A DNA stretch of 64,000 bases from NCBI RefSeq assembly GCF_014692875.1, contig NZ_CP061171.1, positions 3,534,001-3,598,000 on the forward strand, read 5' to 3'. Source of the stretch: Pedobacter riviphilus. GTDB taxonomy: Bacteria > Bacteroidota > Bacteroidia > Sphingobacteriales > Sphingobacteriaceae. The notes under the pieces are model-generated. The model did no database searches. It worked only from the letters and a program-made list of their open reading frames with translations, and was not told where the DNA came from. A program made the position numbers and the translations under genes. This document shows, in pieces, positions 1-8,451 of this stretch; the stretch's first letter is position 1; each line of letters opens with the position of its first letter.

Positions 1-461
1 CCATTATCGGAATGGATAAAGATAGTTTTAGCAAGATGGGCGGAACTCCCTTTTATAAAAAAGCACAGAACATCATTAACCTGGCGCAAGCCTCAGGCAA
101 TACCGGCTGGAGAGCAGCTGATGGTTTGCGCAATCGCTTTTGGTTTAATGAAAATGTTTTGAATCCTATTTTTAGCGAACTGCGCAATTTCATCTATAGT
201 TACCATTTAAGTGGCCTAGATCAGCTAACCGATAATGATAAGGGCTTAACACAGATTGTTGCTGCCTTACCTGCCCTCCAACAAATGGATAAGCAGAAAC
301 TGGGTTCTATTTTCCCTAATGTTTACTTTGCGGCTAAAGCCGAAGAAGTAACGAATGTACTTTCTAAACTAAACGGCCAGGAACGCATGAAAGCTTACAA
401 TATGTTGGCAGAAATCGATCCGGCGAATATTGGCAAGTACGAAGTGCTGAAGAAAAATTAG
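1..461 (+). CDS. porD: Type IX secretion PorD-like protein (DUF4835), C-terminal part
   Basis: This is the last ~152 residues of a protein whose start lies before the window; the frame is open from base 3 (I-I-G-M-D...). The stretch GGTPFYKKAQ, the R-N-R-F-W block, the 'YHLSGLD' helix and the closing 'EIDPANIGKYE' match the conserved C-terminal half of the DUF4835/PorD family, periplasmic or outer-membrane-associated proteins linked to type IX secretion in Bacteroidota. In many Bacteroidota this gene lies between coaBC and recN. Here recN follows about 3 kb later, with a BlaI/M56 pair in between. Family assignment is from recognised motifs; the secretion role is family knowledge. Confidence 0.8.
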   Translation, partial: IIGMDKDSFSKMGGTPFYKKAQNIINLAQASGNTGWRAADGLRNRFWFNENVLNPIFSELRNFIYSYHLSGLDQLTDNDKGLTQIVAALPALQQMDKQKLGSIFPNVYFAAKAEEVTNVLSKLNGQERMKAYNMLAEIDPANIGKYEVLKKN

Positions 462-567
462 TTTTTTGGTTAAGCGGTTAATTGTTTTAATCGGTTAGTT
501 GTACATAATATGGTTAAACAGTTTCAATGGTTAAACGCTAAGTAGTTTCTCTATTCGTTGCGGTTAA

Positions 568-714
568 TTTTAGAAAAGCAATCTCAGCATTTCAATTAAA
601 GCTAGTCCTGCTTTTGTTCATACGCCTGCAGGCCTTACACACAGGCCGGTATCCACGTCAATCAGGTTTAATAACTAGAGTCAGTTTTTCATAGGCGGAG
701 TTTTCCTTTCCAAA
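568..714 (+). repeat. Dispersed intergenic element, copy A (short form)
   Basis: Lies in the 399-bp gap between porD and blaI. It begins TTTTAGAAAAGCAA, then has GCTAGTCCTGC, a CCTGCAGGCC block, CCGGTATCC and AGGTTTA in the same order as the copies at 40097 and 56148. The right end holds TTTCCAAA, the reverse complement of the left-end core TTTGGAAA seen in other copies. It is about 150 bp and lacks the 3' half found in copies D and E. The rest of the gap shows nothing recognisable until the blaI promoter. Confidence 0.6.
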
Positions 715-800
715 GCCTAATAGGCATGCAACATTCTACCTGCTCATGCGTCTTATATCACAGTTATTAACCAATAAAGTTAAAAATTTGTTAAAATATT

Positions 801-847
801 TTGATCTTACGAATATCTTCGTACATTTGAATACGAAATAATTCGTA
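801..847 (+). promoter_or_regulatory. blaI-M56 promoter with two BlaI-type operators
   Basis: A Bacteroidota-type promoter is visible: TTG at 801-803, an 18-base spacer, and TACATTTG (TAnnTTTG) at 822-829. Two inverted repeats of the form TACGAA-N4-TTCGTA lie at 808-823 and 832-847, with centres 24 bp apart. The first fills the spacer and reaches the -7 box; the second covers the expected start of transcription. Paired dyads across a promoter are the classical arrangement for autorepressing BlaI/MecI dimers, so these are the probable operators of the gene starting at 861. Confidence 0.75.
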
Positions 848-860
848 CAATTTGTAACAT

Positions 861-1232
861 ATGACTAATCATAACATCAAACCAACAGAAGGTGAAATGG
901 AAATCCTCCAGGTGCTTTGGCAAAAGGGGAATGCGACAGTAAGAGAGGTTCATGAAGCACTGAATAAAAAAGACTCTGGCTATACCACAACTTTAAAACT
1001 GATGCAGATTCTGCACGAGAAAGGAATGGTAGAAAGAGATACCAACCAAAAAACGCACATCTATAAAGCGCTTGTTAGTCGGGATAAAACTGAAAAACAA
1101 TTGGTAAACAAAATGATCGATAACGTATTTAACGGATCGGCAGCGAGATTGGTGATGCAGGCTTTGGGTAACCACAGTGCAAGTGCTGATGAAATTGACG
1201 AAATAAAAAAATATTTAGATAGCCTAAAGTAA
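861..1232 (+). CDS. BlaI/MecI/CopY-family transcriptional repressor
   Basis: A 123-residue winged-helix repressor. The N-terminal 'PTEGEMEILQVLWQKGNATVREV' region followed by GYTTTLKLMQ and 'LHEKGMVERD' is the BlaI/MecI helix-turn-helix and wing. The C-terminal half (about 75-123) is the dimerisation helix pair that is cleaved in BlaI systems. It is 95 bp upstream of an M56 peptidase on the same strand, the standard sensor-repressor pairing. The partner protease would relieve repression. Twin palindromes sit directly upstream. No beta-lactamase or PBP gene is nearby, so the regulon probably lies elsewhere or concerns the pair itself. The BlaI family call is firm; the inducer is unknown. Confidence 0.93.
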   Translation: MTNHNIKPTEGEMEILQVLWQKGNATVREVHEALNKKDSGYTTTLKLMQILHEKGMVERDTNQKTHIYKALVSRDKTEKQLVNKMIDNVFNGSAARLVMQALGNHSASADEIDEIKKYLDSLK

Positions 1233-1327
1233 GGTTAGTGTTGAAGGTTGAAAGGTGTAGGGTTTTGATCCCTAATAAACAGTAAAATTTTCGGATTGTC
1301 TCCGTATAAAAAATTAAAATCACCGTT

Positions 1328-3427
1328 ATGGAAACTTTATTACAACAGTTCATCAAAGCATTTGGCTGGAGTATTTTAAACTCACTTTGGCAAAGCGCCA
1401 TCATCTATGGCATCCTATTTATCGTAATGCTAAGCATTCCGAAGCTGGCGGCAAAACACAAGCACAACCTAGCCTTTGGTGCCATCATTTTAATGTTTAT
1501 TGGCTTTGGCTATAATTTCATTCATCAATTAACTTTAAATGCAAATAATCAGCCTCCCGCCATTAATGCACAAAATATACAGGTTTACCAATATTTTAAC
1601 AACCTTCCTCCAAGTTTTAGCAGTAAGGCAGAGCAGTATTTCCCTATAGTAGTCATATTTTATGCCATTGGCATCTTGCTGCAGTTATTCGTTATTATTA
1701 AAGGCTATAGTCAGCTTTCAAAACTTAAAAAAGAAAGTTTAAGCGCTATTCCAGATAGTTGGAAAACCATTTTTGAGCAGGTAATTGCTCACCTTAAAAT
1801 CAACAAAGTTATCCAGTTCCACCTCTCCTCTATTGTTAACGTACCTTTGGTAATCGGTTATTTAAAACCTGTGGTATTATTTCCACTGGCCCTGGTAAAC
1901 CAATTAGACAACGATCAGGTAGAAGCGATATTAATCCATGAGTTATCACACATCAGAAGAAACGATTTCTTATTAAACCTGATTAAAACCGCCATAGAAA
2001 CATTATTATTCTATAATCCATTTGTGTGGATGGCAGGTAGATTTATACATATTGAGCGCGAGCATGCCTGCGATGATCTGGTATTAAAAATTACCGGGAA
2101 ACCGTTGAATTATGCCCATGCCCTACTTAAACTCGAACTATTAAAAGACAAAAACAGTCCGGCTTATGCACTGGCAGCAACAGGCAAGACCCAGAATTTA
2201 TATCAACGCATAAAAAGAATAACCAACATGAAAACAAATTATTTAAACGCCAAACAACAAATGGCAGCCTTAACTTTAGGCGTAGCCTGCTTGTTTTCTA
2301 TTGCTTGGATCAATCCAACGGAAAAGAAAAAAGAAACTAAAAAAACGCCGAAAACTGAGGTTTTGAGTTTGATTAACCACCATAATGTGAAAACCATCGT
2401 TTGCACAGACACCACAAAAAAACGCAAAATTAAAATTGTAACCATTGATGCAGATGGTAAGAAAACAGAGTATAACTCCTTAAAAGAAATGCCTGATAGC
2501 TTAAGAAAAGACTTTTATAGAGATGAACTTTTCGCAGGAAAAAACATTTACAGACTGCATACCGATAGTAATTTTAAATTTAAGTTCAACGATTCGTTAT
2601 TACTGGCCAAAATACATAAAGACTATAATTCTCCGGAAGCGCAAGCTAAGTGGAAAAAATTCGGAGAAGATATGGCCAAACAATATAACTCACCAGAGGC
2701 ACAGGCTAAATGGAAAAAATTCGGTGAAGATATTGCCAAACAATACAATTCGCCGGAAGCACAGGCCAAGTGGAAAAAATTTGGAGAAGAGATGCAAAAG
2801 AAAATGAATTCTCCTGAAGCCCAGGCCAAATGGAAAAAAATGGGTGAAGATATGGCGAAAGAGTTTAGCAGCCCCGAAGCGCAAGCAAAATGGAGAAAGA
2901 TGGGCGAAGAAATATCTGCCAAAATGAATACGCCTGAATTTAGAGCGCAGATCGATAACATCAGGATGCAAGCTTTAAAATCTGGAGATATTGCAAAATT
3001 ATCTGGTTTAAGCAAATTACATACCGATTCTTTATTTAAAACCAAAGGTTACCAGCTTTCTTCAGATGGTGTAATTTTTAAATACAATGATAACTCGAAC
3101 AGTAAGGTGAGACAAACTGAGGAGTATAAAAAATTGAAAGAAAAATTCGACAACGAAGTAAAAGAGCTGAAAGAAAAGTTGGAGAAAAAAGAGAAAAAAG
3201 AAAAGGTAGAAGGTGGTAACAAAAGTTCACAGGTAACTCCCGCAGTAATGTTATACAATAATCAAAATTTTACCAGTGCTGTTAAACCACTGAACACCCT
3301 AAATGCGGTAGTAACGTATAAAAAATCTGATTTTACCAATGCCGATCAAACAGCAATAAAAAGTTATGTTCAGGCCGTTAACTTAAAAGTTGATAATGGT
3401 AATGTAATTAACATTTCGATAAAATAA
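1328..3427 (+). CDS. M56 (BlaR1-like) membrane metallopeptidase with tandem 20-residue repeats
   Basis: A 699-residue sensor peptidase. Residues ~1-310 hold several membrane segments and the zinc motif HELSH at 204-208, with the downstream 'EREHACDDL' block supplying the third ligand, as in BlaR1/MecR1. A last hydrophobic segment near residues 312-327 ('LTLGVACLFSIAW') is followed by a hydrophilic, probably periplasmic part. That part has no penicillin-binding sensor domain. Instead, residues 433-532 are five tandem 20-residue repeats starting Y/M/F-N/S-SPEAQAKW, with a degenerate sixth unit ('MNTPEFRAQ'). A lysine/glutamate-rich, probably coiled segment (~600-640) and a ~60-residue C-terminal module come after. 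It pairs with the BlaI repressor upstream. Peptidase identity is certain; the signal sensed is unknown. Confidence 0.88.
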   Translation: METLLQQFIKAFGWSILNSLWQSAIIYGILFIVMLSIPKLAAKHKHNLAFGAIILMFIGFGYNFIHQLTLNANNQPPAINAQNIQVYQYFNNLPPSFSSKAEQYFPIVVIFYAIGILLQLFVIIKGYSQLSKLKKESLSAIPDSWKTIFEQVIAHLKINKVIQFHLSSIVNVPLVIGYLKPVVLFPLALVNQLDNDQVEAILIHELSHIRRNDFLLNLIKTAIETLLFYNPFVWMAGRFIHIEREHACDDLVLKITGKPLNYAHALLKLELLKDKNSPAYALAATGKTQNLYQRIKRITNMKTNYLNAKQQMAALTLGVACLFSIAWINPTEKKKETKKTPKTEVLSLINHHNVKTIVCTDTTKKRKIKIVTIDADGKKTEYNSLKEMPDSLRKDFYRDELFAGKNIYRLHTDSNFKFKFNDSLLLAKIHKDYNSPEAQAKWKKFGEDMAKQYNSPEAQAKWKKFGEDIAKQYNSPEAQAKWKKFGEEMQKKMNSPEAQAKWKKMGEDMAKEFSSPEAQAKWRKMGEEISAKMNTPEFRAQIDNIRMQALKSGDIAKLSGLSKLHTDSLFKTKGYQLSSDGVIFKYNDNSNSKVRQTEEYKKLKEKFDNEVKELKEKLEKKEKKEKVEGGNKSSQVTPAVMLYNNQNFTSAVKPLNTLNAVVTYKKSDFTNADQTAIKSYVQAVNLKVDNGNVINISIK
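2624..2923 (+). repeat. Five in-frame 60-bp repeats inside the M56 gene
   Basis: Five consecutive 60-bp units encode SPEAQAKWKKFGE-type 20-mers. Units 1 and 2 differ at nine bases, of which eight are silent, so the peptide rather than the DNA is conserved. Each unit has Pro-Glu near the start, an invariant Trp and a K/R-K-F/M-G core, consistent with an amphipathic helix and turn. Confidence 0.9.
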
Positions 3428-3454
3428 CAACACATAAACCAAACAGATCATGAG

Positions 3455-3487
3455 CAGCGAAGATTATTCTTCGCTGTTTTTGTTTTG
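3455..3487 (+). terminator. Intrinsic terminator after the blaI-M56 pair
   Basis: A perfect 9-bp stem (CAGCGAAGA with TCTTCGCTG) around a 4-base loop, followed by TTTTTGTTTTG, lies 28 bp after the M56 stop. It should separate the pair from recN. Confidence 0.8.
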
Positions 3488-3526
3488 TATGCACCTGTTG
3501 AATAAATTTTAATATTTTTGCTTAGC

Positions 3527-5179
3527 ATGCTACAAAAACTTTCTATACGTAATTACGCATTAATTGATAGTCTCGATATCGAATTCGATAAAGGCTTAAA
3601 TATTATAACTGGTGAAACAGGAGCTGGTAAATCTATCATTTTAGGAGCGTTATCGCTAATTTTAGGACAGCGGGCAGAAAGCAAATACTTTTTTAACCAG
3701 GATAAAAAATGTGTTATTGAAGGAAGTTTTGCACTGGAAGATGAAAACCTGAAAGAACTTTTCGAAGAAAATGATTTAGATTTTGCAAACGAAAGTATTT
3801 TACGTAGAGAGATATCCATAGATGGTAAAACCAGATCGTTTATTAACGACACCCCGGTTAATTTATCAATCCTTAAACAAATTGGCGAAAAGCTGATCGA
3901 TATCCATTCTCAGCATGCCACCCAGGAGATTAACGATGCCGATTTTCAATTGTTAATTGTCGATTCTTTAGCTAACCACCAGTCGCTATTGTTTAATTAC
4001 CGCAGCGGGTTTAAAAAGCTAAAGCAAGAAATTAACCAGTTGAAGAAATTAGTGAGCGAGGCAGACGAGGCAAGAAATAAGCAAGATTATGAGCAGTTTC
4101 TATTTAATGAACTCGAGCAGGCAAAACTACAAGATGGTGAACAGGAAGATTTAGAGCAAGAGTTAGAACGTTTAACGCATGCCGAAACCATAAAAAGAGC
4201 ATTACTTACCGCTTCGGGCTTAATTAACGAAAGTGAACCATCTGCCCTTCAGATTTTAAAAGAAGCTTCCTTACAACTACAGAATATAGAAAAATTCGAT
4301 CCTGCAATTAATGTGCTGTACGAACGTTTACGCTCATCAATTATCGAAATAAAAGATATTACCGACGAGGTTTCTGGCATTGAAGAGAATACCATACACA
4401 GTGCCGATCGGTTAGAAATTGTAAACCAAAGGTTGGATCTGTTTTATACCCTTCAGCAAAAGCACCGGGTTGCTAATAATACCGAATTACTGGTACTTCA
4501 AAAACAATTGGAAGAGAATCTTAACAAACTGTTATCTTCTGATGAGCATATAGAAAAACTACAGAAAGAAATAGATCAACTTAATAAAGAATTGCATAAA
4601 CAGGCCGAGCAATTAAGTGCCAACCGAAAGAAAGCAATTAAAATGGTTGAGGAACAGACCCGTATTACTTTGAAACAGGTAGGTATGCTTAATGCTAAAT
4701 TGGTGTTAGAACAAAAAAGCTTGAACGAATTGAATAAAGATGGATTGGATGAAATCAACCTACTCTTTACAGCCAATGCTGGCCAAGCCCCTGCCCCGGT
4801 AAATAAAGTAGCATCTGGTGGTGAATTATCACGGCTGATGTTAGCCATAAAAGCTTTATTGGCCAAACATACTTCGTTACCAACCATTATTTTCGATGAG
4901 ATTGATACCGGGATTTCTGGCGAGACCGCTTTAAAAGTTGGAGAAGTAATTGCCGATTTAGGCCAGAACATGCAGGTAATTTCGATTACACACCTACCAC
5001 AAATTGCCGCCAAAGGCATATCGCATTACTTTGTTCACAAAAATGAAGACCGTGGAAAAACCACAACCGGCATTCGTAAACTTAAACAAGAAGAACGTAT
5101 TGGTGTTATTGCCGAAATGTTAAGTGGTAAAAACCCGGGTACATCGGCTATAGAAAATGCACGGGAGTTGCTCGCTTAG
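3527..5179 (+). CDS. recN: DNA repair ATPase RecN
   Basis: A 550-residue SMC-like ATPase of double-strand-break repair. Walker A is GETGAGKS at 29-36. A long coiled-coil middle follows, then the signature VASGGELSRL and Walker B 'LPTIIFDEIDTG' near the C-terminus, ending in the usual 'MLSGKNPGTSAIENARELL'. The ATG at 3527 is preferred over an in-frame TTG at 3518 because TATTTTTG (TAnnTTTG, 3513-3520) sits just before it. With only six bases between that box and the ATG, the transcript would be leaderless or nearly so, but no good -33 TTG was found at the usual distance. recN near porD is a common Bacteroidota arrangement. Confidence 0.96.
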   Translation: MLQKLSIRNYALIDSLDIEFDKGLNIITGETGAGKSIILGALSLILGQRAESKYFFNQDKKCVIEGSFALEDENLKELFEENDLDFANESILRREISIDGKTRSFINDTPVNLSILKQIGEKLIDIHSQHATQEINDADFQLLIVDSLANHQSLLFNYRSGFKKLKQEINQLKKLVSEADEARNKQDYEQFLFNELEQAKLQDGEQEDLEQELERLTHAETIKRALLTASGLINESEPSALQILKEASLQLQNIEKFDPAINVLYERLRSSIIEIKDITDEVSGIEENTIHSADRLEIVNQRLDLFYTLQQKHRVANNTELLVLQKQLEENLNKLLSSDEHIEKLQKEIDQLNKELHKQAEQLSANRKKAIKMVEEQTRITLKQVGMLNAKLVLEQKSLNELNKDGLDEINLLFTANAGQAPAPVNKVASGGELSRLMLAIKALLAKHTSLPTIIFDEIDTGISGETALKVGEVIADLGQNMQVISITHLPQIAAKGISHYFVHKNEDRGKTTTGIRKLKQEERIGVIAEMLSGKNPGTSAIENARELLA

Positions 5180-5432
5180 TTTATCAATCGGGCGTCACCT
5201 TGATTTCATTTCGGGGTCTTGTCATTTGTAAATTTACTGCTAGATTTTACCATTTGGCTATAAGACATATTAATTCCATGGCCTATATCACCACAGGACC
5301 ATCTAGAATTCAATAGTATTTAGCCGTCTGTAAGGACACAGACCATGACGATAGACCGAAAAATTTCAAAAAGCACTAATAATTTTACATCCGCGCCTTA
5401 TTAAAACTAACAAATTAGTTTATATTTAAATA
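5180..5432. repeat. recN-to-5433 gap with a degenerate CGTCAT-type repeat
   Basis: CGTCACCTTGATTTCATTTC at about 5194 and ACCATGACGAT near 5342 resemble the decayed ends of the second intergenic repeat family seen more clearly at 10605, 40466 and 48209. The match is weak. No gene or terminator is evident. Confidence 0.3.
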
Positions 5433-6674
5433 ATGAAATCTTTTATACTTCTACTTTCATTATTAATCATCGGTAACTTTTGTGCTGCTCAACAAAGTTA
5501 TATTCTTTCGGGTATAGTTAAAGATAAACGGGGTGAGGCTTTACCCGGTGCAGGCGTATATGTAAGTGGTTATAAAATTGCGACCGTTTCTAACAATGAT
5601 GGTAGTTATAGCCTACCGCTAAAACCTGGCAATTACGATATTTTGGCACAGCTTATTGGCTATAAAGCGCTAAATAAAAACGTTATTATTTCAGACAAGG
5701 CCATAAAACTCGATCTGATTTTGGAAGAAAGCATTACCCAATTAAATGAAGTAACCATTAAGCCAGATCCGAACAGGGAACATTATATTGCCATGTTCAA
5801 AGATTTTTTTATTGGTACAACACCAAATGCCGCGCAATGTAAAATGATTAATCCAAATGTGCTGATGATCGATTACGATCAGGACAATGCTTTACTTACT
5901 GTAAAATGCAACCAGTTTCTCATCATCGAAAATAAGGCATTGGGCTACCGAATCAAGTACCTGGTTAATAATTTCGAGTACAGCCGTAAAACCAACATTG
6001 TTTATTACCAGGGCTTTCCTACCTACGAAGATTTAAAAGGTTCTAAGCACAAAAAGGAAGTTTGGAATAAAATGCGTTTAACAGCCTACCTTGGCTCTCC
6101 CCAGCATTTTTTTAAATCGTTATACCATAAAAAGGTCACCGAAGAAGGTTTTATCATCAACAAATTAAAAAGTATCCCTAATAGCAACAGGCCCAAAGAC
6201 AGCCTAATTAATGCCAATATCAGGCGATTTACCCAGGCTCAAACCTTTACAGGTAATATTCACCTCACCATGGGCGATTCGCTAAATTACTGGATCAAAA
6301 AGAAAAATCTACCTAAGGAGGTTTCGGTATTGAGCAAAGTTCCTGTGTTGCAGGATACACTGGCCAGACTAACAACCGAACCTGCCATTCAGGAAATTAA
6401 TTTTACTGATAAACTTTATGTGGTTTATACTAAAGAGCCCGAGAATCCCGCATTTACAGGAAGGATTGGTTTCGCTATTAGCAGGCCACCCGATTATTTT
6501 GGCTATCAGGTATCAACTATCACCTTACAGCAACCTCCTATTTATTTTTACGAAAACGGAGGCATTTACAACCCGCGATCGATGCTTTTTTCGGGCTATT
6601 GGGCCTGGGAAAAAATAGCGGATAGCGTGCCGATGGATTATTTACCTCCTGCTAATTTAGAAGAGAAAAAGTAG
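5433..6674 (+). CDS. Secreted carboxypeptidase-regulatory-like domain protein (copy 1)
   Basis: 413 residues. A signal peptide (MKSFILLLSLLIIGNFCAAQ) precedes a CarboxypepD_reg-like beta-sandwich at ~23-110 ('GIVKDKRGEALPGAGVYV...GYKA'), the domain common at the start of Bacteroidota outer-membrane proteins. The remainder (~115-413) has conserved blocks 'FKDFFIGTTPNAAQCKMINP', 'ENKALGYRIKY', 'YLGSPQHFFKSLY', 'EEGFIINKL' and 'FYENGGIY'. These match its neighbour at 7165 closely but no enzyme family I recognise. It is not a TonB receptor: there is no plug and the protein is too short for that barrel. Likely periplasmic or outer-membrane-associated; role unknown. Confidence 0.8.
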   Translation: MKSFILLLSLLIIGNFCAAQQSYILSGIVKDKRGEALPGAGVYVSGYKIATVSNNDGSYSLPLKPGNYDILAQLIGYKALNKNVIISDKAIKLDLILEESITQLNEVTIKPDPNREHYIAMFKDFFIGTTPNAAQCKMINPNVLMIDYDQDNALLTVKCNQFLIIENKALGYRIKYLVNNFEYSRKTNIVYYQGFPTYEDLKGSKHKKEVWNKMRLTAYLGSPQHFFKSLYHKKVTEEGFIINKLKSIPNSNRPKDSLINANIRRFTQAQTFTGNIHLTMGDSLNYWIKKKNLPKEVSVLSKVPVLQDTLARLTTEPAIQEINFTDKLYVVYTKEPENPAFTGRIGFAISRPPDYFGYQVSTITLQQPPIYFYENGGIYNPRSMLFSGYWAWEKIADSVPMDYLPPANLEEKK

Positions 6675-6725
6675 AAATGGCATCAGCCCGATTTAAAGCA
6701 CAACTACGGTAGATTATTTTTTTCC

Positions 6726-6976
6726 TTTTTTTGGAAAGCAGGCAGTGCTATTGGGTTCAAACGGTCCCGCATTTCGTTACAAATCCTTGCCTTCATGCTT
6801 CAGGCAGGGGTTTAGCTGGCAATACCAGTAATACTATTCAGGTACCATGCAAACCTACCTTTGTTAAATAAACGCGACAGAGCGGGTAGCCCACAGTGAA
6901 GCCTAGCGTAACGAGGACTACAAGCGATGGCGGGACTGCTCTAGCCATGAAAAACAGGCCTTTCGTTTTCAGAAAA
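6726..6976 (+). repeat. Dispersed intergenic element, copy B
   Basis: In the 490-bp gap between the two paralogues. It opens TTTTTTTGGAAAGCA, then GGTCCCGC and GGGGTTTA. A diverged 3' half contains GCGGGTAGC, AACGAGGA and AAGCGATGGCGGG, in the order of the CCGGTAGC / CACGAGG / AAGCGGATAACGGGG blocks of copies D and E. The right end near TTTTCAGAAAA is indistinct. Confidence 0.5.
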
Positions 6977-7029
6977 CAATATTTGCTATTCACTTGACCT
7001 ATTTTAATCAAATTCCCTTCTTAAAGATC

Positions 7030-7092
7030 TTTCGATGCACTCAGGATTACAAATTGTATTAGCCCGCTCTCAGCTCAAAATGACGATTATTT
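7030..7092. repeat. Partial CGTCAT/ATGACG-type repeat
   Basis: Ends GCTCAAAATGACGATT, the reverse complement of the left end of the repeat at 10605 (AATCGTCATTTTGAGC). The opposite arm is not clear, so this looks like half of a unit. Confidence 0.4.
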
Positions 7093-7164
7093 GCAAATGT
7101 TAAATTTGTTAAAAATCTTTTGCGTTTTTAATAAATATTACGCCTTTTGGTTACATTCGTCTCT

Positions 7165-8256
7165 ATGATTAAAAGCCTTTTAGTAGCCCTTACGCTGATC
7201 ATATTGGGTACTAATGCCATTGCTCAAAACACCTTCTCAATTAGTGGTTTGGTTCGGGATCAAAAAGATGGATTACCTGGCGCAAGTATCTATTTAAGTG
7301 GGTACAAGATTGCTACTGTGGCTGATAACGATGGTCGATTTAAATTATCTAATCTAAAACCGGGCAGTTACGATCTGCTCGTTCAACTGGTTGGTTATCT
7401 CCCCTATTCTAAAAGTGTAATCATTTCCGATAAATCGGTACAGGTAGAACTGGTTTTGAAAGAAAATGTTGCGCAGCTGGAAGAAGTTGTAATTAGGGCC
7501 GATCCCAACCGTCAGAAGTATATCAACCAGTTTAAAGACTTTTTTATTGGGAAAACGCCAAATGCTTTACAGTGCAAGATATTAAATCCACAGGTGCTAA
7601 ATATAGATTTCGACATAACCAAAAGTACCTTAACGGTTTCTACAACTGAGTTTCTGATTGTAGAGAATAAAGCTTTAGGTTATCGGCTTAAATATATGCT
7701 TGACCGTTTCGAGTATAATTCGAGAACACATATCATTTATTATTCTGGTCACCCGTTTTTTGAAGAATTAAAAGCATCGGCGGCTAAAAAGAAAAAGTAT
7801 ATTGCTGCCAGAGAGGTTGCATATTATGGTTCGTCGCAACATTTCTTCCGTTCGCTTTATGCCAACAAAACGCAAGAAGAAGGGTTTATCATTAATAAGA
7901 TGATTAAAGTACCCAATCCTAACCGTTATCCTGAATATTTAATTAATGCCAATTTAGAAAAGATTAAGGCTGTACCGGAGAAAACAGGTATCAGACAGAA
8001 TAAAGGTAAAATAGATACCGCCCTGCTCGCCTTTTGGACCAAACAAAAAGAAATGCCCCGAACCATCGACAAATTTTCGAGAGCAGAGGTACTTACCGAT
8101 ACTTTAGTGCACTATTTTAACCAGAATTTGAAATACTTGAGCTATACCGATGCTCTTTTGATTCAGTATACCAAAGAAAAGAATCACTTGCTTATTCTAA
8201 AACAGGTTTCTGGATTTTCAGGCCTCTGGATGTTCCGGAAAATGAAATTTCAGTAG
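7165..8256 (+). CDS. Secreted carboxypeptidase-regulatory-like domain protein (copy 2), frameshifted near the C-terminus
   Basis: Tandem paralogue of the gene at 5433, sharing the signal peptide (MIKSLLVALTLIILGTNAIA), the carboxypeptidase-regulatory domain and the blocks 'FKDFFIGKTPNALQCKI', 'ENKALGYRLKY', 'YGSSQHFFRSLY' and 'EEGFIINKM'. ATG 7165 is chosen over the in-frame TTG at 7147 because the signal peptide starts there. As sequenced, the frame ends at 8256 after 363 residues with an unrelated tail. The expected C-terminus, homologous to copy 1, continues in another frame to 8399. Adding one A to the A-run at 8177-8180 restores one frame of about 411 residues. A real mutation or a homopolymer read error are both possible. 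Function unknown. Confidence 0.75.
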   Translation: MIKSLLVALTLIILGTNAIAQNTFSISGLVRDQKDGLPGASIYLSGYKIATVADNDGRFKLSNLKPGSYDLLVQLVGYLPYSKSVIISDKSVQVELVLKENVAQLEEVVIRADPNRQKYINQFKDFFIGKTPNALQCKILNPQVLNIDFDITKSTLTVSTTEFLIVENKALGYRLKYMLDRFEYNSRTHIIYYSGHPFFEELKASAAKKKKYIAAREVAYYGSSQHFFRSLYANKTQEEGFIINKMIKVPNPNRYPEYLINANLEKIKAVPEKTGIRQNKGKIDTALLAFWTKQKEMPRTIDKFSRAEVLTDTLVHYFNQNLKYLSYTDALLIQYTKEKNHLLILKQVSGFSGLWMFRKMKFQ

Positions 8257-8399
8257 CGAATTTAACCGGCGAAGGTGTGCGTTTCTACGAAAATGGTGGC
8301 ATTTATGATTCCAGATCATTGCTTTATGAAGGTTACTGGGCGTATGAAAAAGTGGCCGATATGGTACCGATGGATTATGTACCTCTCCCAAAGAAGTAA
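8181..8399 (+). pseudogene. Out-of-frame C-terminal remnant of the 7165 gene
   Basis: Read one base back from the upstream frame, this encodes ESLAYSKTGFWIF... then FYENGGIYDSRSLLYEGYWA and VPMDYVPLPKK, stop at 8397-8399. The same region of the paralogue reads FYENGGIYNPRSMLFSGYWA and VPMDYLPP, so it is the missing end of the preceding gene rather than a separate gene. Confidence 0.85.
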
Positions 8400-8451
8400 A
8401 CGAATGAAGTTGCTAGTGAAAATAAAAATGTTGAAAAGTAGGCATTCGTAG

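Noticed and set aside
2623..3045. Long open frames on the minus strand inside the M56 gene, with repeated peptide units
   Set aside because: They mirror the 60-bp repeats of the real gene. Silent-site variation favours the plus frame, and the minus frames lack any start context or domain.
7147..7164. TTG start for the second carboxypeptidase-regulatory-domain protein
   Set aside because: It would add six residues ahead of a complete signal peptide; the ATG at 7165 fits better.
8171..8185. Programmed -1 frameshift in the 7165 gene
   Set aside because: The site lacks a standard X-XXY-YYZ slippery heptamer and there is no obvious downstream structure. The intact paralogue needs no frameshift.
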